Shown here piece after piece: positions 22,431 through 30,841 of a stretch of DNA of 36,408 nucleotides; position 1 is the first letter of the stretch, and each line of letters begins with the position of its first letter. The translations under genes were made by a program, and so were the position numbers. Source of the stretch: Polynucleobacter meluiroseus (GTDB taxonomy: Bacteria; Pseudomonadota; Gammaproteobacteria; Burkholderiales; Burkholderiaceae); the NCBI GenBank assembly GCA_945947155.1, contig CAMEXM010000013.1, positions 1 through 36,408 of the forward strand. Reading direction: 5' to 3'. The notes under the pieces are model-generated. The model was given only the letters and a program-made list of their open reading frames with translations, was not told where the DNA came from and did not search any database.

Positions 22431-25067
22431 ATGTTTGTATGTGGGTTTTGTAATTTACAGAGTAGCAACGAGCGCGCTCAAATATGCCAAGATTGTGGCC
22501 CCTCAATGAAATGGTTGCCAGAGCACGCAGACCAGCCCGACGCTCTGCGGAAGTACTACGCTGCAGCAAAAGGTTTGATTTTTGATGTTGATGTCAGTGA
22601 TGATGACTTTGATTTGCAGTCGATCGGCCTTAGGCAAAAATTCAAGATTACCTTTTTAACGAATGCAAAACTAGTTGAGCACCTCAAGAAGAAGCGCGAT
22701 GCCATAAGAAAGCTAAATAAATTCAAAATAGAATTTGATGAAAATATTGTTGATGCTTATGCTGGTGGAGATACTCTCCTGCGCTTTCGTTTCGAAAATC
22801 AGTGTGACACTTCTTGGCTCAAAGCCCATCTATATTGGGACGATCCAGACACTTCGGATGATCAAGATTTCAATGTGCACTGTCTGAATTACATAAAACC
22901 CAGGCAGAAGCAGATTATTGCGGGCACCCATGTTTTCTCAAGATTTGGCCCAAAAGAAATTCGGGATATGCAGGTAGTTATTTCTAACTTAGAGCAAGAA
23001 AACGCAAAATTTACTGCATCTTCGTTTACTTTTAAAATTGGCAATGCTGGCCAAACAATTATTAACAATATTACAAAGAACACCACCCAGAATATATCAA
23101 TCGAGGGTCGCGGTGTGGTCGATGCTTCTGGTGCAGATTCTGATAGGTCACAAACCGCCGATAGTCAGGCGAATAGTCTTCCCATTTGGAAGACTCTAAC
23201 TTTATCGTATCAACCTGAGACAGAGGATGATTTCATAGAGACGGTTATTGAGCGCTTAATCAGCGCGCAAGCAGGTAGCGTTGATCCCATTGAGGCAAAG
23301 AAGGCCTCGCTCACAACAACACTTCGTGATGAAATTGAATCACTTTTCCAGTCTTTAAAGGGCTTTAATTCAAAGCTTTCGTCAGGGGATGCCAACAGAA
23401 TCGTTGCAACTTCGGATATTTCCCTGCCACTTTTGGAAGTATTTCATTTTAAAACGTTGGAAGCCGAGCTGGACAATTTGATTGGTATCGCGTTTGAAAA
23501 TCCGCAAAAAGTAACTGTCGACTCAGATAATTATGTCAATAATTTTGTTGGTGAGGCGACTCTAATTACTACAACTGGATTAACTATATTTAGTAATCAT
23601 GATAATGAGGTCACCTGGACGATCTCTTATGCTTGGAATCAATTAAAGCCGAATGGACTTTGCTTTTATCGTCAACGCTTCGGCCCCGGAAGTTTTTTAA
23701 TATCATTTGGTGACGAATCGTTTAAGCAAAATGTACCAGGCCTTAAATTTGATTTGAGACGTTATCAGGGCGCAGAATCGGTTGACTCTTTATATGGCGG
23801 GATTGAAGAGACATTCTCCAACATTCTTCTATTGGCCCCTGAAGTTGAGGAGATTGCCCCACGTCGTAATGATGACTCAGTTGGTATATCCCCTGTAGAA
23901 GAGCTAGAGTATGACACCAAGCAGGATGGTTCAATTAAGGAAGCTGTTGCCAGCTTTGCTCAACACCTTGACTTTTTAGAGATCTATCAAGGCGGCGACT
24001 ATGCCGACGAGACTCAGTCATTTGTGGCGTTGTTGATTACTGACCCATTAAAAGAGGTGATTGCTTCGGTTATTCCTGGATGTTCGAGCGACGATATTGT
24101 AAGTATTTTGCTTGAGAATCCAGCAGATAATTACGTTGATCCTGATACATCAGCGCTCGGCAATTTTGTAGGCGTTGCATCTGTTATATCAACACTCGGC
24201 ATTACCGCTATACAGTGCAATGACAATAATCTTTCACTTGCATTTCATCTTTCTTGGGTTGAAATCGAAAATGCTGGTGTGAAGGTTATGTATAACGACG
24301 ATGCCGATGAGGAATACAGTATTCAGCAAATCATTCTCGGGTATGTACGCCATGGTACAAATCATCATCTCTATTTTGGAATTTGGGACGTAAGTCACTC
24401 TGAGTTATCAGACTACTGCGTCGCTGTCGGCAATGCGCGTCAAGCACTAAGTAGAGTGTATGACCTTACCAGCGGCAGAGGAGAAAACGCTAGTTTTGAA
24501 TCTCAAGGACAGGTTCTTACCGATGGTTCGATTTATGACGGTCAGTTTGATGGTAACGGTAAATGTACTGGCTATGCTTCATATGCTTGGTTCAATGGTA
24601 CTCGTTATACAGGTGAATTTGCTAATGGTTTCTACAATGGCCAAGGCGAATTTTATTTTTTAGATGGCCGACATTACGCAGGTAACTGGATTAATGGTCT
24701 CGCAAATGGTTATGGGGTCCTTACTTACGCGAATGGCGATGTGTATGAAGGCGAATTTGTTAATGATCTTACGCATGGCGAAGGGACCTATACCTTTCTT
24801 GATGGCGCTATCTATACCGGCTCATTTGAAGATGGCAATTTCAGCGGTATTGGGACCTTTACATGGTCCAATGGAACTGAGTACACGGGCGAATGGAGCT
24901 TTGGCTTGAAGCATGGCCGCGGCTTAATGTCTTTTCCTGATGGGACAACCCAAGAGGGTGTTTGGGATAATGGAGAGTACCAGGAGGAAAATACTAAAAA
25001 GACTGGACTCGTTTCTTCTTTTGTTCAAGGCTTTAAGGAAAGCTACAAGACTACTAGTGGAAAATAA
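22431..25067 (+). CDS. zinc-ribbon protein with duplicated central domain and C-terminal MORN repeats
   Basis: The 878 residues start with a degenerate zinc ribbon (Cys4, Cys7, Cys19, Cys22). A beta-rich domain (about 60-210) and an Asn/Thr-rich segment (TIINNITKNTTQNISIEG) follow. Two related central units (about 333-420 and 531-620) share the motif NFVG, A, I/V-S/T-T, G-L/I-T, as in NFVGEATLITTTGLTIF and NFVGVASVISTLGITAI. The C terminus carries about seven MORN repeats (about 696-851; units such as GVLTYANGDVYEGEFVNDLTHGEG). MORN repeats often bind membranes or partner proteins. It is the last gene of set B, 17 bases after the previous stop. I do not recognise the central domain. Confidence 0.7.
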   Translation: MFVCGFCNLQSSNERAQICQDCGPSMKWLPEHADQPDALRKYYAAAKGLIFDVDVSDDDFDLQSIGLRQKFKITFLTNAKLVEHLKKKRDAIRKLNKFKIEFDENIVDAYAGGDTLLRFRFENQCDTSWLKAHLYWDDPDTSDDQDFNVHCLNYIKPRQKQIIAGTHVFSRFGPKEIRDMQVVISNLEQENAKFTASSFTFKIGNAGQTIINNITKNTTQNISIEGRGVVDASGADSDRSQTADSQANSLPIWKTLTLSYQPETEDDFIETVIERLISAQAGSVDPIEAKKASLTTTLRDEIESLFQSLKGFNSKLSSGDANRIVATSDISLPLLEVFHFKTLEAELDNLIGIAFENPQKVTVDSDNYVNNFVGEATLITTTGLTIFSNHDNEVTWTISYAWNQLKPNGLCFYRQRFGPGSFLISFGDESFKQNVPGLKFDLRRYQGAESVDSLYGGIEETFSNILLLAPEVEEIAPRRNDDSVGISPVEELEYDTKQDGSIKEAVASFAQHLDFLEIYQGGDYADETQSFVALLITDPLKEVIASVIPGCSSDDIVSILLENPADNYVDPDTSALGNFVGVASVISTLGITAIQCNDNNLSLAFHLSWVEIENAGVKVMYNDDADEEYSIQQIILGYVRHGTNHHLYFGIWDVSHSELSDYCVAVGNARQALSRVYDLTSGRGENASFESQGQVLTDGSIYDGQFDGNGKCTGYASYAWFNGTRYTGEFANGFYNGQGEFYFLDGRHYAGNWINGLANGYGVLTYANGDVYEGEFVNDLTHGEGTYTFLDGAIYTGSFEDGNFSGIGTFTWSNGTEYTGEWSFGLKHGRGLMSFPDGTTQEGVWDNGEYQEENTKKTGLVSSFVQGFKESYKTTSGK
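24520..24985 (+). repeat. tandem MORN-repeat coding region
   Basis: About seven units of roughly 23 codons encode the Y-x-G-x-(W/F)-x-x-G-x-x-x-G-x-G pattern. The periodicity extends to other reading frames, which also stay open here, a usual side effect of coding repeats. Units differ in DNA sequence, so the array looks old rather than recently expanded. Confidence 0.8.
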
Positions 25068-25185
25068 GAGTTCGCTACTACGATTTAACTCAGTAGGTCG
25101 CAGGAAGGGCCCCTAGGTTATACAAGAAAATCTGAGTAGGATAAAAAGATTGGTAATTGACCCATCAGATAGTTGTTTAAAAAAA

Positions 25186-25701
25186 TTACTTGAGATCAAG
25201 TACCGATGCAGGTCGTTGTGTATCAGATGGTCTATTTGTTGGAACGCTGTTCTTAGCCGCCGCATCTTTTGCATCTGCAGTATTTAATGCATTGATCCAA
25301 GAATTGATATCGGCTGGGAAATTGAATCCATCGCAGACATTAAAGGAGCCTGCGCACTTAAATGTTGTCGAGTTGGCAAGGGAAAAATAGGTTCTCGCAG
25401 CATTTCTGTACCCAAGCCCTGACGCAGCTGCTCCAAGATAAAAATATTGCTGATCATTTTCGTGCCCAATAGAAGCCACCTCTTTAGCAAGGTCCATCCA
25501 AAGTTTATTGTTATAAAGATTTCTCATCTTTTGTCTAGCAAAACCAGCCGATCCAGAACACCCAAGTTGGCAAGTTAGTCTAATTTTGCCCGATGCAAAC
25601 TGATTTTGAAAGTCGGGGGTATTGACAGCAATTCCGCTACTAGCGCATGAAGCTAACAACCATACGCAAAACAGAGTTGAAATAATTAATTTTAAGTTCA
25701 T
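25186..25701 (-). CDS. lipoprotein with paired cysteines and Sel1-like segment
   Basis: The 171-residue product starts with a lipoprotein signal (hydrophobic LIISTLFCVWLLASC, lipobox ending at Cys19). The mature part has a CQLGCSGSAGF cysteine pair, a Sel1/TPR-like helix pair (YFYLGAAASGLGYRNAARTYFSLA), another pair (CAGSFNVC), and a polar tail (PTNRPSDTQRPASVLDLK). It is probably outer-membrane anchored. It is convergent to the zinc-ribbon set B and divergent from the SOS-box region. The specific function is unknown. The composition resembles the secreted Sel1-like protein of set A (14901-15698), so the two could be related in role. Confidence 0.7.
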   Translation of the reverse strand: MNLKLIISTLFCVWLLASCASSGIAVNTPDFQNQFASGKIRLTCQLGCSGSAGFARQKMRNLYNNKLWMDLAKEVASIGHENDQQYFYLGAAASGLGYRNAARTYFSLANSTTFKCAGSFNVCDGFNFPADINSWINALNTADAKDAAAKNSVPTNRPSDTQRPASVLDLK

Positions 25702-26098
25702 TCTAAAACCTGCAATAGTGACCTTAAATTATATTAGCACCAGTTGAGGTGGTATTTAGAAAGGAGCGGCTTAATTCTTCTTGAATACAGCTTTACTCCA
25801 TTACGTTTATCTAAAGGTAGATATCAAGGAAAGGCTTTTTTAAGACAAAAACTTAAATGGTGTTCCAACCATCTTGGTTAAAACTTCGTATTCGGGCCGT
25901 TACAAAAAAGCTCTTTAAAAGTTCATAAATAATCACCTTAATTGCTTGTGTTAAAGATTCGGCTATGCAATACTGTATATATATACAGTATTGATTCTGA
26001 TTAAATCGGAATTTTTTTACCCGTATTTCATAAGGCTCATCCTATGAGCTAGCTCTTTGGAATACTGCATCCATCGTAACAATTAAGTAGGTGGATGC
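25702..26098. other. 397-base AT-rich intergenic region with SOS box
   Basis: No coding frame with a convincing start or codon pattern was seen in either direction. It is the shared control region of the leftward lipoprotein gene and the rightward DUF4407 operon. Apart from the LexA-like palindrome at 25968-25993, only AT-rich sequence and short hexamers are visible: a possible -35 TTGTGT (25946-25951) and, 17 bases later, a possible -10 AATACT (25969-25974). Confidence 0.6.
25968..25993. promoter_or_regulatory. LexA (SOS) box, perfect 26-bp palindrome
   Basis: CTGT, eight alternating T/A bases and ACAG form the LexA half-sites, flanked by matching TA and TA. The 20-bp core (25971-25990) equals the ideal E. 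coli SOS box, and the palindrome extends to 26 bp. It overlaps a candidate -10 element (25969-25974), a good repression position. The nearest gene downstream on the plus strand is the DUF4407 gene (ATG at 26099, 105 bases away). The divergent lipoprotein gene starts about 267 bases in the other direction. Confidence 0.85.
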
Positions 26099-27565
26099 AT
26101 GAGTACCATTCGGCAATATCTAGTTTTCCTCACCGGGCACCGCATCCCGGCAAACGCGCCGGTAGAAGAGGTGGGGAGTTTGAGTAAGATTGGCGCTGCC
26201 ATTGCCTTTGCTAGCTTTCTAGCGGCATTGCAATTTGGCATTGCTGGCTGGTTCTTGGCCATGGACCTCCATATTGGCGTACAAATCTGCATGACCATTA
26301 TCTTCGCAGTCATTGGCGCAGCGATTGTGCTCGTGCTCGATCGCAATTTCATCTTTTTGGCCGATACGCGGTATGAGACAGATAAAAAACTTACCTACGT
26401 GTATCTGGGTATTCGTATTTTCTTAATTACGGTAATTGGCTCGCTCAGTAGCCAATTCACCATGCCCCTCTTTTTAAAGTCAGAGCTAGCAATCCATGCG
26501 CAAGACATGAAGGACGGCCGCTATACCGATGCAAAAGTGCGCTACCAAGAAAAGTATGAGCTCTCCGATAAAACCGCTGCTGTCAGCAATTTAGAGCAGC
26601 GCTCTACTCAGCTCAGAAAAGAGCTGCAGGATTTAACGCCAGCGCTGATTCGCCAGCGCAATGCCTCAAACCAATGCGCTGAGGATTACCGCAAAAAAAC
26701 CAGCACCACGTTTGCCCCGGACCTTGATGAAAACGAAATCATTCACCTGTATGCCAAGGACAAGCGCGCATGCGAGCAATTGGAAGAGGCCTATCGCCAA
26801 AACTACCGCAACTTTGCAGGGCCAAGAGAGACTGAGCTGACCGCCATGGGAGAGGCTATGCCGCAGGCCCTCGCTGCAGTTGAAGGCGCTAAACAAGACA
26901 TTGCTGCCAATTTGGCAAAAACGAGTCAAATCGATGAGGCCTACATTAATGTAGCCTCAGCCGACGTACTCTCTTCACTCATTACCCATAGCCCAGGGGT
27001 GTTCTTTAAGTACGCCCTGATTACGCTCTTGCAGTTGTGTTTGGAGCTCATGCCCATTTTGCTCAAATTGCAAGCAGGGCAATCCGCTCTAGGACACCGC
27101 GCTGCCCTAGTGGCTCACCAGAACAAAACCAGCGTGCTTTCTGAAATCAATCGCAGCGTGAGCCGTCGGCTCGATTCAGAAGCGGAGTTGCAATTGGCAC
27201 AGCATGGGCGGGCACTCGTGACAAAGGACCAGCAGGCTGAATTACAAGAACGGGAATTATCGATGACCAAGCACAAGATCGTGTACGACATTGCCAATCA
27301 AAAGCTGCGCCAAGAACTCGATGAGCTTAAGCGCCAAAACAGCACCTATGGCCGCCTGCAAAACCAAATGAATTACACCTTTACGCAGGCAGCTGATCAG
27401 TTCATGAACAAAGTGGTGACGCCCACGGTAGCGGTAGCGAGTGGCGCAATTAGTGATGCCTTTGCTAAGCCATCCAATCCGAATGTAATCCAAACCGAGA
27501 GTAATTCTGCGCGGGTATTTAATTTTGAACCAAATACGCAGACTCAGCTTAAGGCTGCATCGTAA
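26099..27565 (+). CDS. DUF4407-type membrane protein with coiled coil
   Basis: A 488-residue membrane protein. Three helices lie near the N terminus (about 30-50, 56-77 and 97-115), with the conserved VLDRNF after the second. A long soluble coiled-coil loop (about 130-300, rich in Lys, Glu, Gln and Ala) and a fourth helix (about 305-325, FKYALITLLQLCLELMPILL) follow, then a second coiled coil (about 340-430) and a Ser/Asn-rich tail. This order matches the DUF4407 family, whose role is unknown. The start ATG at 26099 is preceded by GTGGA. It is the first gene of a three-gene envelope operon with gaps of 17 and 22 bases; the SOS box suggests DNA-damage control. Confidence 0.75.
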   Translation: MSTIRQYLVFLTGHRIPANAPVEEVGSLSKIGAAIAFASFLAALQFGIAGWFLAMDLHIGVQICMTIIFAVIGAAIVLVLDRNFIFLADTRYETDKKLTYVYLGIRIFLITVIGSLSSQFTMPLFLKSELAIHAQDMKDGRYTDAKVRYQEKYELSDKTAAVSNLEQRSTQLRKELQDLTPALIRQRNASNQCAEDYRKKTSTTFAPDLDENEIIHLYAKDKRACEQLEEAYRQNYRNFAGPRETELTAMGEAMPQALAAVEGAKQDIAANLAKTSQIDEAYINVASADVLSSLITHSPGVFFKYALITLLQLCLELMPILLKLQAGQSALGHRAALVAHQNKTSVLSEINRSVSRRLDSEAELQLAQHGRALVTKDQQAELQERELSMTKHKIVYDIANQKLRQELDELKRQNSTYGRLQNQMNYTFTQAADQFMNKVVTPTVAVASGAISDAFAKPSNPNVIQTESNSARVFNFEPNTQTQLKAAS

Positions 27566-27582
27566 AGCGCCGCCCAAAACGC

Positions 27583-28461
27583 ATGCGAATCCTATTTCTG
27601 CTCATCCTCATGCTAAGCCTGAGTGCTTGCGCAAGTAAGCCGAGGCCCTATGCCGTGTATAGCGCGCCAAGCTATACCCAATACAGCGCGCCAAGCTACA
27701 GTCCTCCTCGGCCCAGTAATCAAGTGAATCAAATGAACCGTAGTAATCTATATAGCCAAAGTAATCAAAGCAACCAAAGCAATTTGGCGAGGGCCGCTCA
27801 AACTACCGCAGCACATATGGGTAATGCACAGTCACGCGTACAAGCTACTTTTGTGCGCTTAAGTTACGAAGACCTAGTGCGCTTTGAAGTCAATTGCGAG
27901 CAGCGTACCGAGCAAATTGCACTACTTGAAGAACAATTAAAGCGCAATCGCTTTTATACGGTCGATGGAGTTGAGGGTAATGCCTCGCCAGACAAAATCA
28001 GCAAGAGTTACCACTCCTTAGCCAAGTACCGCATTTGGTCTGTGCGCTTTGCCTGTCAGGGTAGTCCCGTGGATGCAGCCTTGATTCAGGCCGATTTGCG
28101 CGCTGGCCCGAATAAACCCCCAGAAGCCACGCCCCGTTGCTATTTCGAGGAGGTGACAGAAGCCAAGGTAGGCATTAGTCCAGTCCAGCTTATGCATGCC
28201 AATCAAACCATGACGCGGAAAGAGATCTGCACAAACTTTCCGTACATAGAGAACAAGCCATTTATTCGGATAGGCGATCAAATTAGTTTCACACCAAATG
28301 ACCTTCAAGCCAGTCAAACGCGCTCGAGTTTGCGGCGCTGGAAAGGCAATGTATATCAACTGATCTCGAAAACAGAACTGATTCGAAATCAAGCAGTGCG
28401 CTTTACCTTAGTCGCCGTGCGTTCTGGCACCAATCAGTGGGTTGTAGTCGATAAATTTTAA
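27583..28461 (+). CDS. lipoprotein with Asn/Ser/Gln-rich linker and unknown domain
   Basis: The 292 residues start with a lipobox signal (FLLILMLSLSAC, Cys16). A low-complexity linker follows (repeats of YSAPSY and SNQ, about 20-70). The globular C-terminal domain (about 85-292) is rich in hydrophobic strands, including CEQRTEQIALLEEQLKRN, KYRIWSVRFACQ and the ending SGTNQWVVVDKF. It has several cysteines that could pair. I do not recognise the domain. The linker is typical of a lipoprotein tethered to the outer membrane that reaches into the periplasm. Second gene of the SOS-box operon, 17 bases after the DUF4407 gene. Confidence 0.68.
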   Translation: MRILFLLILMLSLSACASKPRPYAVYSAPSYTQYSAPSYSPPRPSNQVNQMNRSNLYSQSNQSNQSNLARAAQTTAAHMGNAQSRVQATFVRLSYEDLVRFEVNCEQRTEQIALLEEQLKRNRFYTVDGVEGNASPDKISKSYHSLAKYRIWSVRFACQGSPVDAALIQADLRAGPNKPPEATPRCYFEEVTEAKVGISPVQLMHANQTMTRKEICTNFPYIENKPFIRIGDQISFTPNDLQASQTRSSLRRWKGNVYQLISKTELIRNQAVRFTLVAVRSGTNQWVVVDKF

Positions 28462-28483
28462 TTAATTCAAGAAGGAATACATC

Positions 28484-29413
28484 ATGAAAAACGCCTTATA
28501 TGCAGTACCGTTCATCGGCTTATTGAGTGCTTGCGGTTCAAGCCCCGTGAGTAAAAATGTTCAAACCGATCTGGAATACCGTCAGCAAGCGAAGATAGCG
28601 ACCCAAGCTGTCAGCCAAGCGCCAATCTGGATGACGAAGTTACCCAAAGAAGCGGGCGTCATTTATGAAAACGGTACCGCGATCAGCAGTGACTTTTCGA
28701 TGGCCGATCTCAAAGCCAAGACCATGGCTTACGTGAAGATTTGCACGGGCGCAGGCGGCAAAGTGCGCAGTCAAATGAAAATGTACCGCGCCGATAACGA
28801 TGCGGCTTCGGTAGAGCAGTCTGAACTCACGGTCCGCAGCTTATGCCCGGATGTGGACATCACCGGCGTTGAAACGGTGGAGATGAAGCACGTGGCCGAA
28901 GGCAATCGCATTCGCAGTTACGTCCTCGTGGCCTTGCCCATGGGCTCTAAGAACCTCATGAAATCCAGTAAAGAAGTGCAAAACCGCTCTCCTGAAGCTT
29001 TTAGAGAGCTCGATAGCATAAGCAAAGAGCAGCAGGCAGTGCCTAAAGCAACTCCTCAAGCAGAGCCGGCGATTCAATCAAGTAAGCCAGCCCAAGGCAG
29101 GGCAGCAGAACAGCCCCAGACAAGGGCGCCAAGCCAGCCCACAGCGATCGTTGAGCCCATTCCGCTCGAGCGGATTGAGGTGCCGCTTTCTCCCGCATCA
29201 ACGGGGCAAGCGATTCCTCCAGCAACCAAGCGCGATGGCAGTTTGCTCGAATCAGTCAGGGCCGTAGGCAACGATTCGGTAGTAGTGCAATCGGCCGATG
29301 GCAGCGAGCGTCAGATCGGTTTACTCGGCGCTAAAAATCCCGAGTATGTCGCGCGCCGAGCTGCCGCTTTAAATAAACCAGGCGCAGTGATTGGGCAGGT
29401 ATCGATTGAATAA
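28484..29413 (+). CDS. lipoprotein with Pro/Gln-rich linker, third gene of DUF4407 operon
   Basis: The 309-residue lipoprotein signal ends in LLSAC (Cys17). A first domain (about 25-165) includes IWMTKLPKEAGVIYENGTA, MADLKAKTMAYVKICTGAGG and a charged segment GNRIRSYVLVALPMG, reminiscent of LPP20-type lipoproteins, though I cannot confirm that. A Pro/Gln/Ala-rich linker follows (about 185-245). The end (about 250-309) carries VGNDSVVVQSADGSERQIGLLG. A GAAGGAA ribosome-binding site lies ahead of ATG at 28484. Both lipoproteins of this operon have a similar design: anchor, domain, linker. Function unknown. Confidence 0.68.
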   Translation: MKNALYAVPFIGLLSACGSSPVSKNVQTDLEYRQQAKIATQAVSQAPIWMTKLPKEAGVIYENGTAISSDFSMADLKAKTMAYVKICTGAGGKVRSQMKMYRADNDAASVEQSELTVRSLCPDVDITGVETVEMKHVAEGNRIRSYVLVALPMGSKNLMKSSKEVQNRSPEAFRELDSISKEQQAVPKATPQAEPAIQSSKPAQGRAAEQPQTRAPSQPTAIVEPIPLERIEVPLSPASTGQAIPPATKRDGSLLESVRAVGNDSVVVQSADGSERQIGLLGAKNPEYVARRAAALNKPGAVIGQVSIE

Positions 29414-29524
29414 GTTTGAAATACCAAAAAATAGGCAAGCAGATATGCGTCGAGGACATCAAGCTCAGCTTATGCGATAGTAATTTCGGATAATGAATGT
29501 ACTTAATACCTGATTGGAGGCCGT

Positions 29525-29887
29525 ATGCGTAACTATTCTTTTATTAACGGCACCCGCTTTGCCGTTGTTAACCTGTTTCGCAGTCTACGTTTTGACATCG
29601 ATCGTCTTGACCCTAGCTGGGTTGAAGATACAAAGCCCGAATTCGTACGGGGTTTACGCATCGTGGATTCCGATGAATCCAATACCGTAACCGTACATGG
29701 TGAGGATGCCGATAACTTGATGTACAGCTTATCGTTTATTTATAATCGAGAAGAGACCGCAGACGCATTTCGGGCAGCCATCGATGCCTATTTAATCGTA
29801 GCCCTGGAAACCAAGGATTACTTGGTATTGAACCAAAAAAAAGATCCCGAAGGAAAGCCCGAGGTTAGTGAGGCTGTAATCCATTAA
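29525..29887 (+). CDS. hypothetical soluble protein of 120 residues
   Basis: A small protein without signal or membrane segment. It begins MRNYSFINGTRFAVVNLFRS, has an acidic middle (IVDSDESNTVTVHGEDADN) and ends with a helical segment (TADAFRAAIDAYLIVALETKDYLVL). A textbook GGAGG lies just before the ATG. I do not recognise the family. It follows the DUF4407 operon after 111 bases and converges with the amidotransferase gene; no clear terminator separates it from that operon. Confidence 0.6.
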   Translation: MRNYSFINGTRFAVVNLFRSLRFDIDRLDPSWVEDTKPEFVRGLRIVDSDESNTVTVHGEDADNLMYSLSFIYNREETADAFRAAIDAYLIVALETKDYLVLNQKKDPEGKPEVSEAVIH

Positions 29888-29914
29888 GTTCAGCTTTTGC
29901 TTCTAGATCGCTGG

Positions 29915-30709
29915 CTAGATTGCGATTTTGAAATGCTCCATCCCGCTCTCTGTCCAGTGCACACCACTGCGTTCTTCAACCTTGAACCAATGCGCAGCAT
30001 CTGAATCCGATGGCTCGGATGCAATGGTAGTAATGGCGTGCTGACCTTGATGGTTGGCACGCGTATGGGGCGCGCCGTAGTACATGCTGGGGGATTGATC
30101 ATCGCTGGAATACCGAAAGGCCCAGATGTCTCGCCCGTTGGTCAGGGCGCAGGAAATACGCATCGGTTCGTCCGCGTGGTGCTTATCCATGATTTTTGCA
30201 ACATCATGCATCGTCGCTTGAATCGCAGCAATCGGGTCATGAATCAAACCCTTACTCAGTGCGACTAAAAAAAGGGCTTCACTGTCTGTGGTGCCTTCTC
30301 TGTGGGGGTAGTGCGCGTTGTCGATGAGGTCTTCTACATCTTTACGGCAGTCATGCCAGTTGCCAATCTTGCCGTTGTGCATGAAGGTCCAGTTTTGCCA
30401 CGTAAATGGATGGCAGTTGCTTCTGTTGACCGCAGTGCCAGTAGTAGCGCGAACATGGGCAAAAAATAATTTCGTTTGTATATGCGCCGCCAGTGAGCGC
30501 AGGTTACTGTCGTTCCAAGCAGGCAGGACGTCTTTGAAGAGCCCTGGAGCGGTGCGATTGTTGTACCAAGCTACGCCAAAACCATCGCCATTCGTTACCC
30601 AGGCAGACTGGTTTGCGGACAAACTCTGTCTCACGATGGAATGCTCTTGGTGGAAGATCAGGTCTTCAAGGTAAATCTCAGGACCCGCGTAAGCAACCCA
30701 TCTACACAT
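29915..30709 (-). CDS. class II glutamine amidotransferase (YafJ-like)
   Basis: A 264-residue Ntn-type hydrolase that probably frees ammonia from glutamine or cleaves a gamma-glutamyl bond. The nucleophile is Cys2 (MCRWVAYAGP). Family landmarks follow: GDGFGVAWYN, FFAHVRATTGTAVNRSNCHPF, the glutamine-binding segment FMHNGKIGNW, and REGTTDSEALFLVAL. It has no synthase domain, so the acceptor is unknown. GAGG lies six bases before the ATG at 30709. The family includes EgtC of ergothioneine synthesis, but the gene is more than 20 kb from the selenium locus and selenoneine synthesis through SenA does not need EgtC. Confidence 0.83.
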   Translation of the reverse strand: MCRWVAYAGPEIYLEDLIFHQEHSIVRQSLSANQSAWVTNGDGFGVAWYNNRTAPGLFKDVLPAWNDSNLRSLAAHIQTKLFFAHVRATTGTAVNRSNCHPFTWQNWTFMHNGKIGNWHDCRKDVEDLIDNAHYPHREGTTDSEALFLVALSKGLIHDPIAAIQATMHDVAKIMDKHHADEPMRISCALTNGRDIWAFRYSSDDQSPSMYYGAPHTRANHQGQHAITTIASEPSDSDAAHWFKVEERSGVHWTESGMEHFKIAI

Positions 30710-30841
30710 GATGACCTCGGCTAATAATCCAATATATGCCGAATTATATGGAAGTGGCGAGTAATTTCAATTGGCAAATGCCCTTAAATCGTTTTTATGC
30801 CGAAGTAAATCCTTCGGTATCAATCACCATCACTGCTTGCA

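Noticed and set aside
24460..24909. Two additional plus-strand frames inside the MORN region
   Set aside because: Repeat periodicity keeps alternative frames open; the MORN frame has the conserved pattern.
29915..30709. Glutamine amidotransferase as EgtC of ergothioneine synthesis
   Set aside because: It belongs to the same broad family, but it is more than 20 kb from the selenium genes, there is no egtA, and SenA-type synthesis needs no EgtC.
30800..30817. CCGAAG/CTTCGG hairpin near the heptad-repeat gene
   Set aside because: Neither strand shows a following T-run, so I did not call it a terminator.
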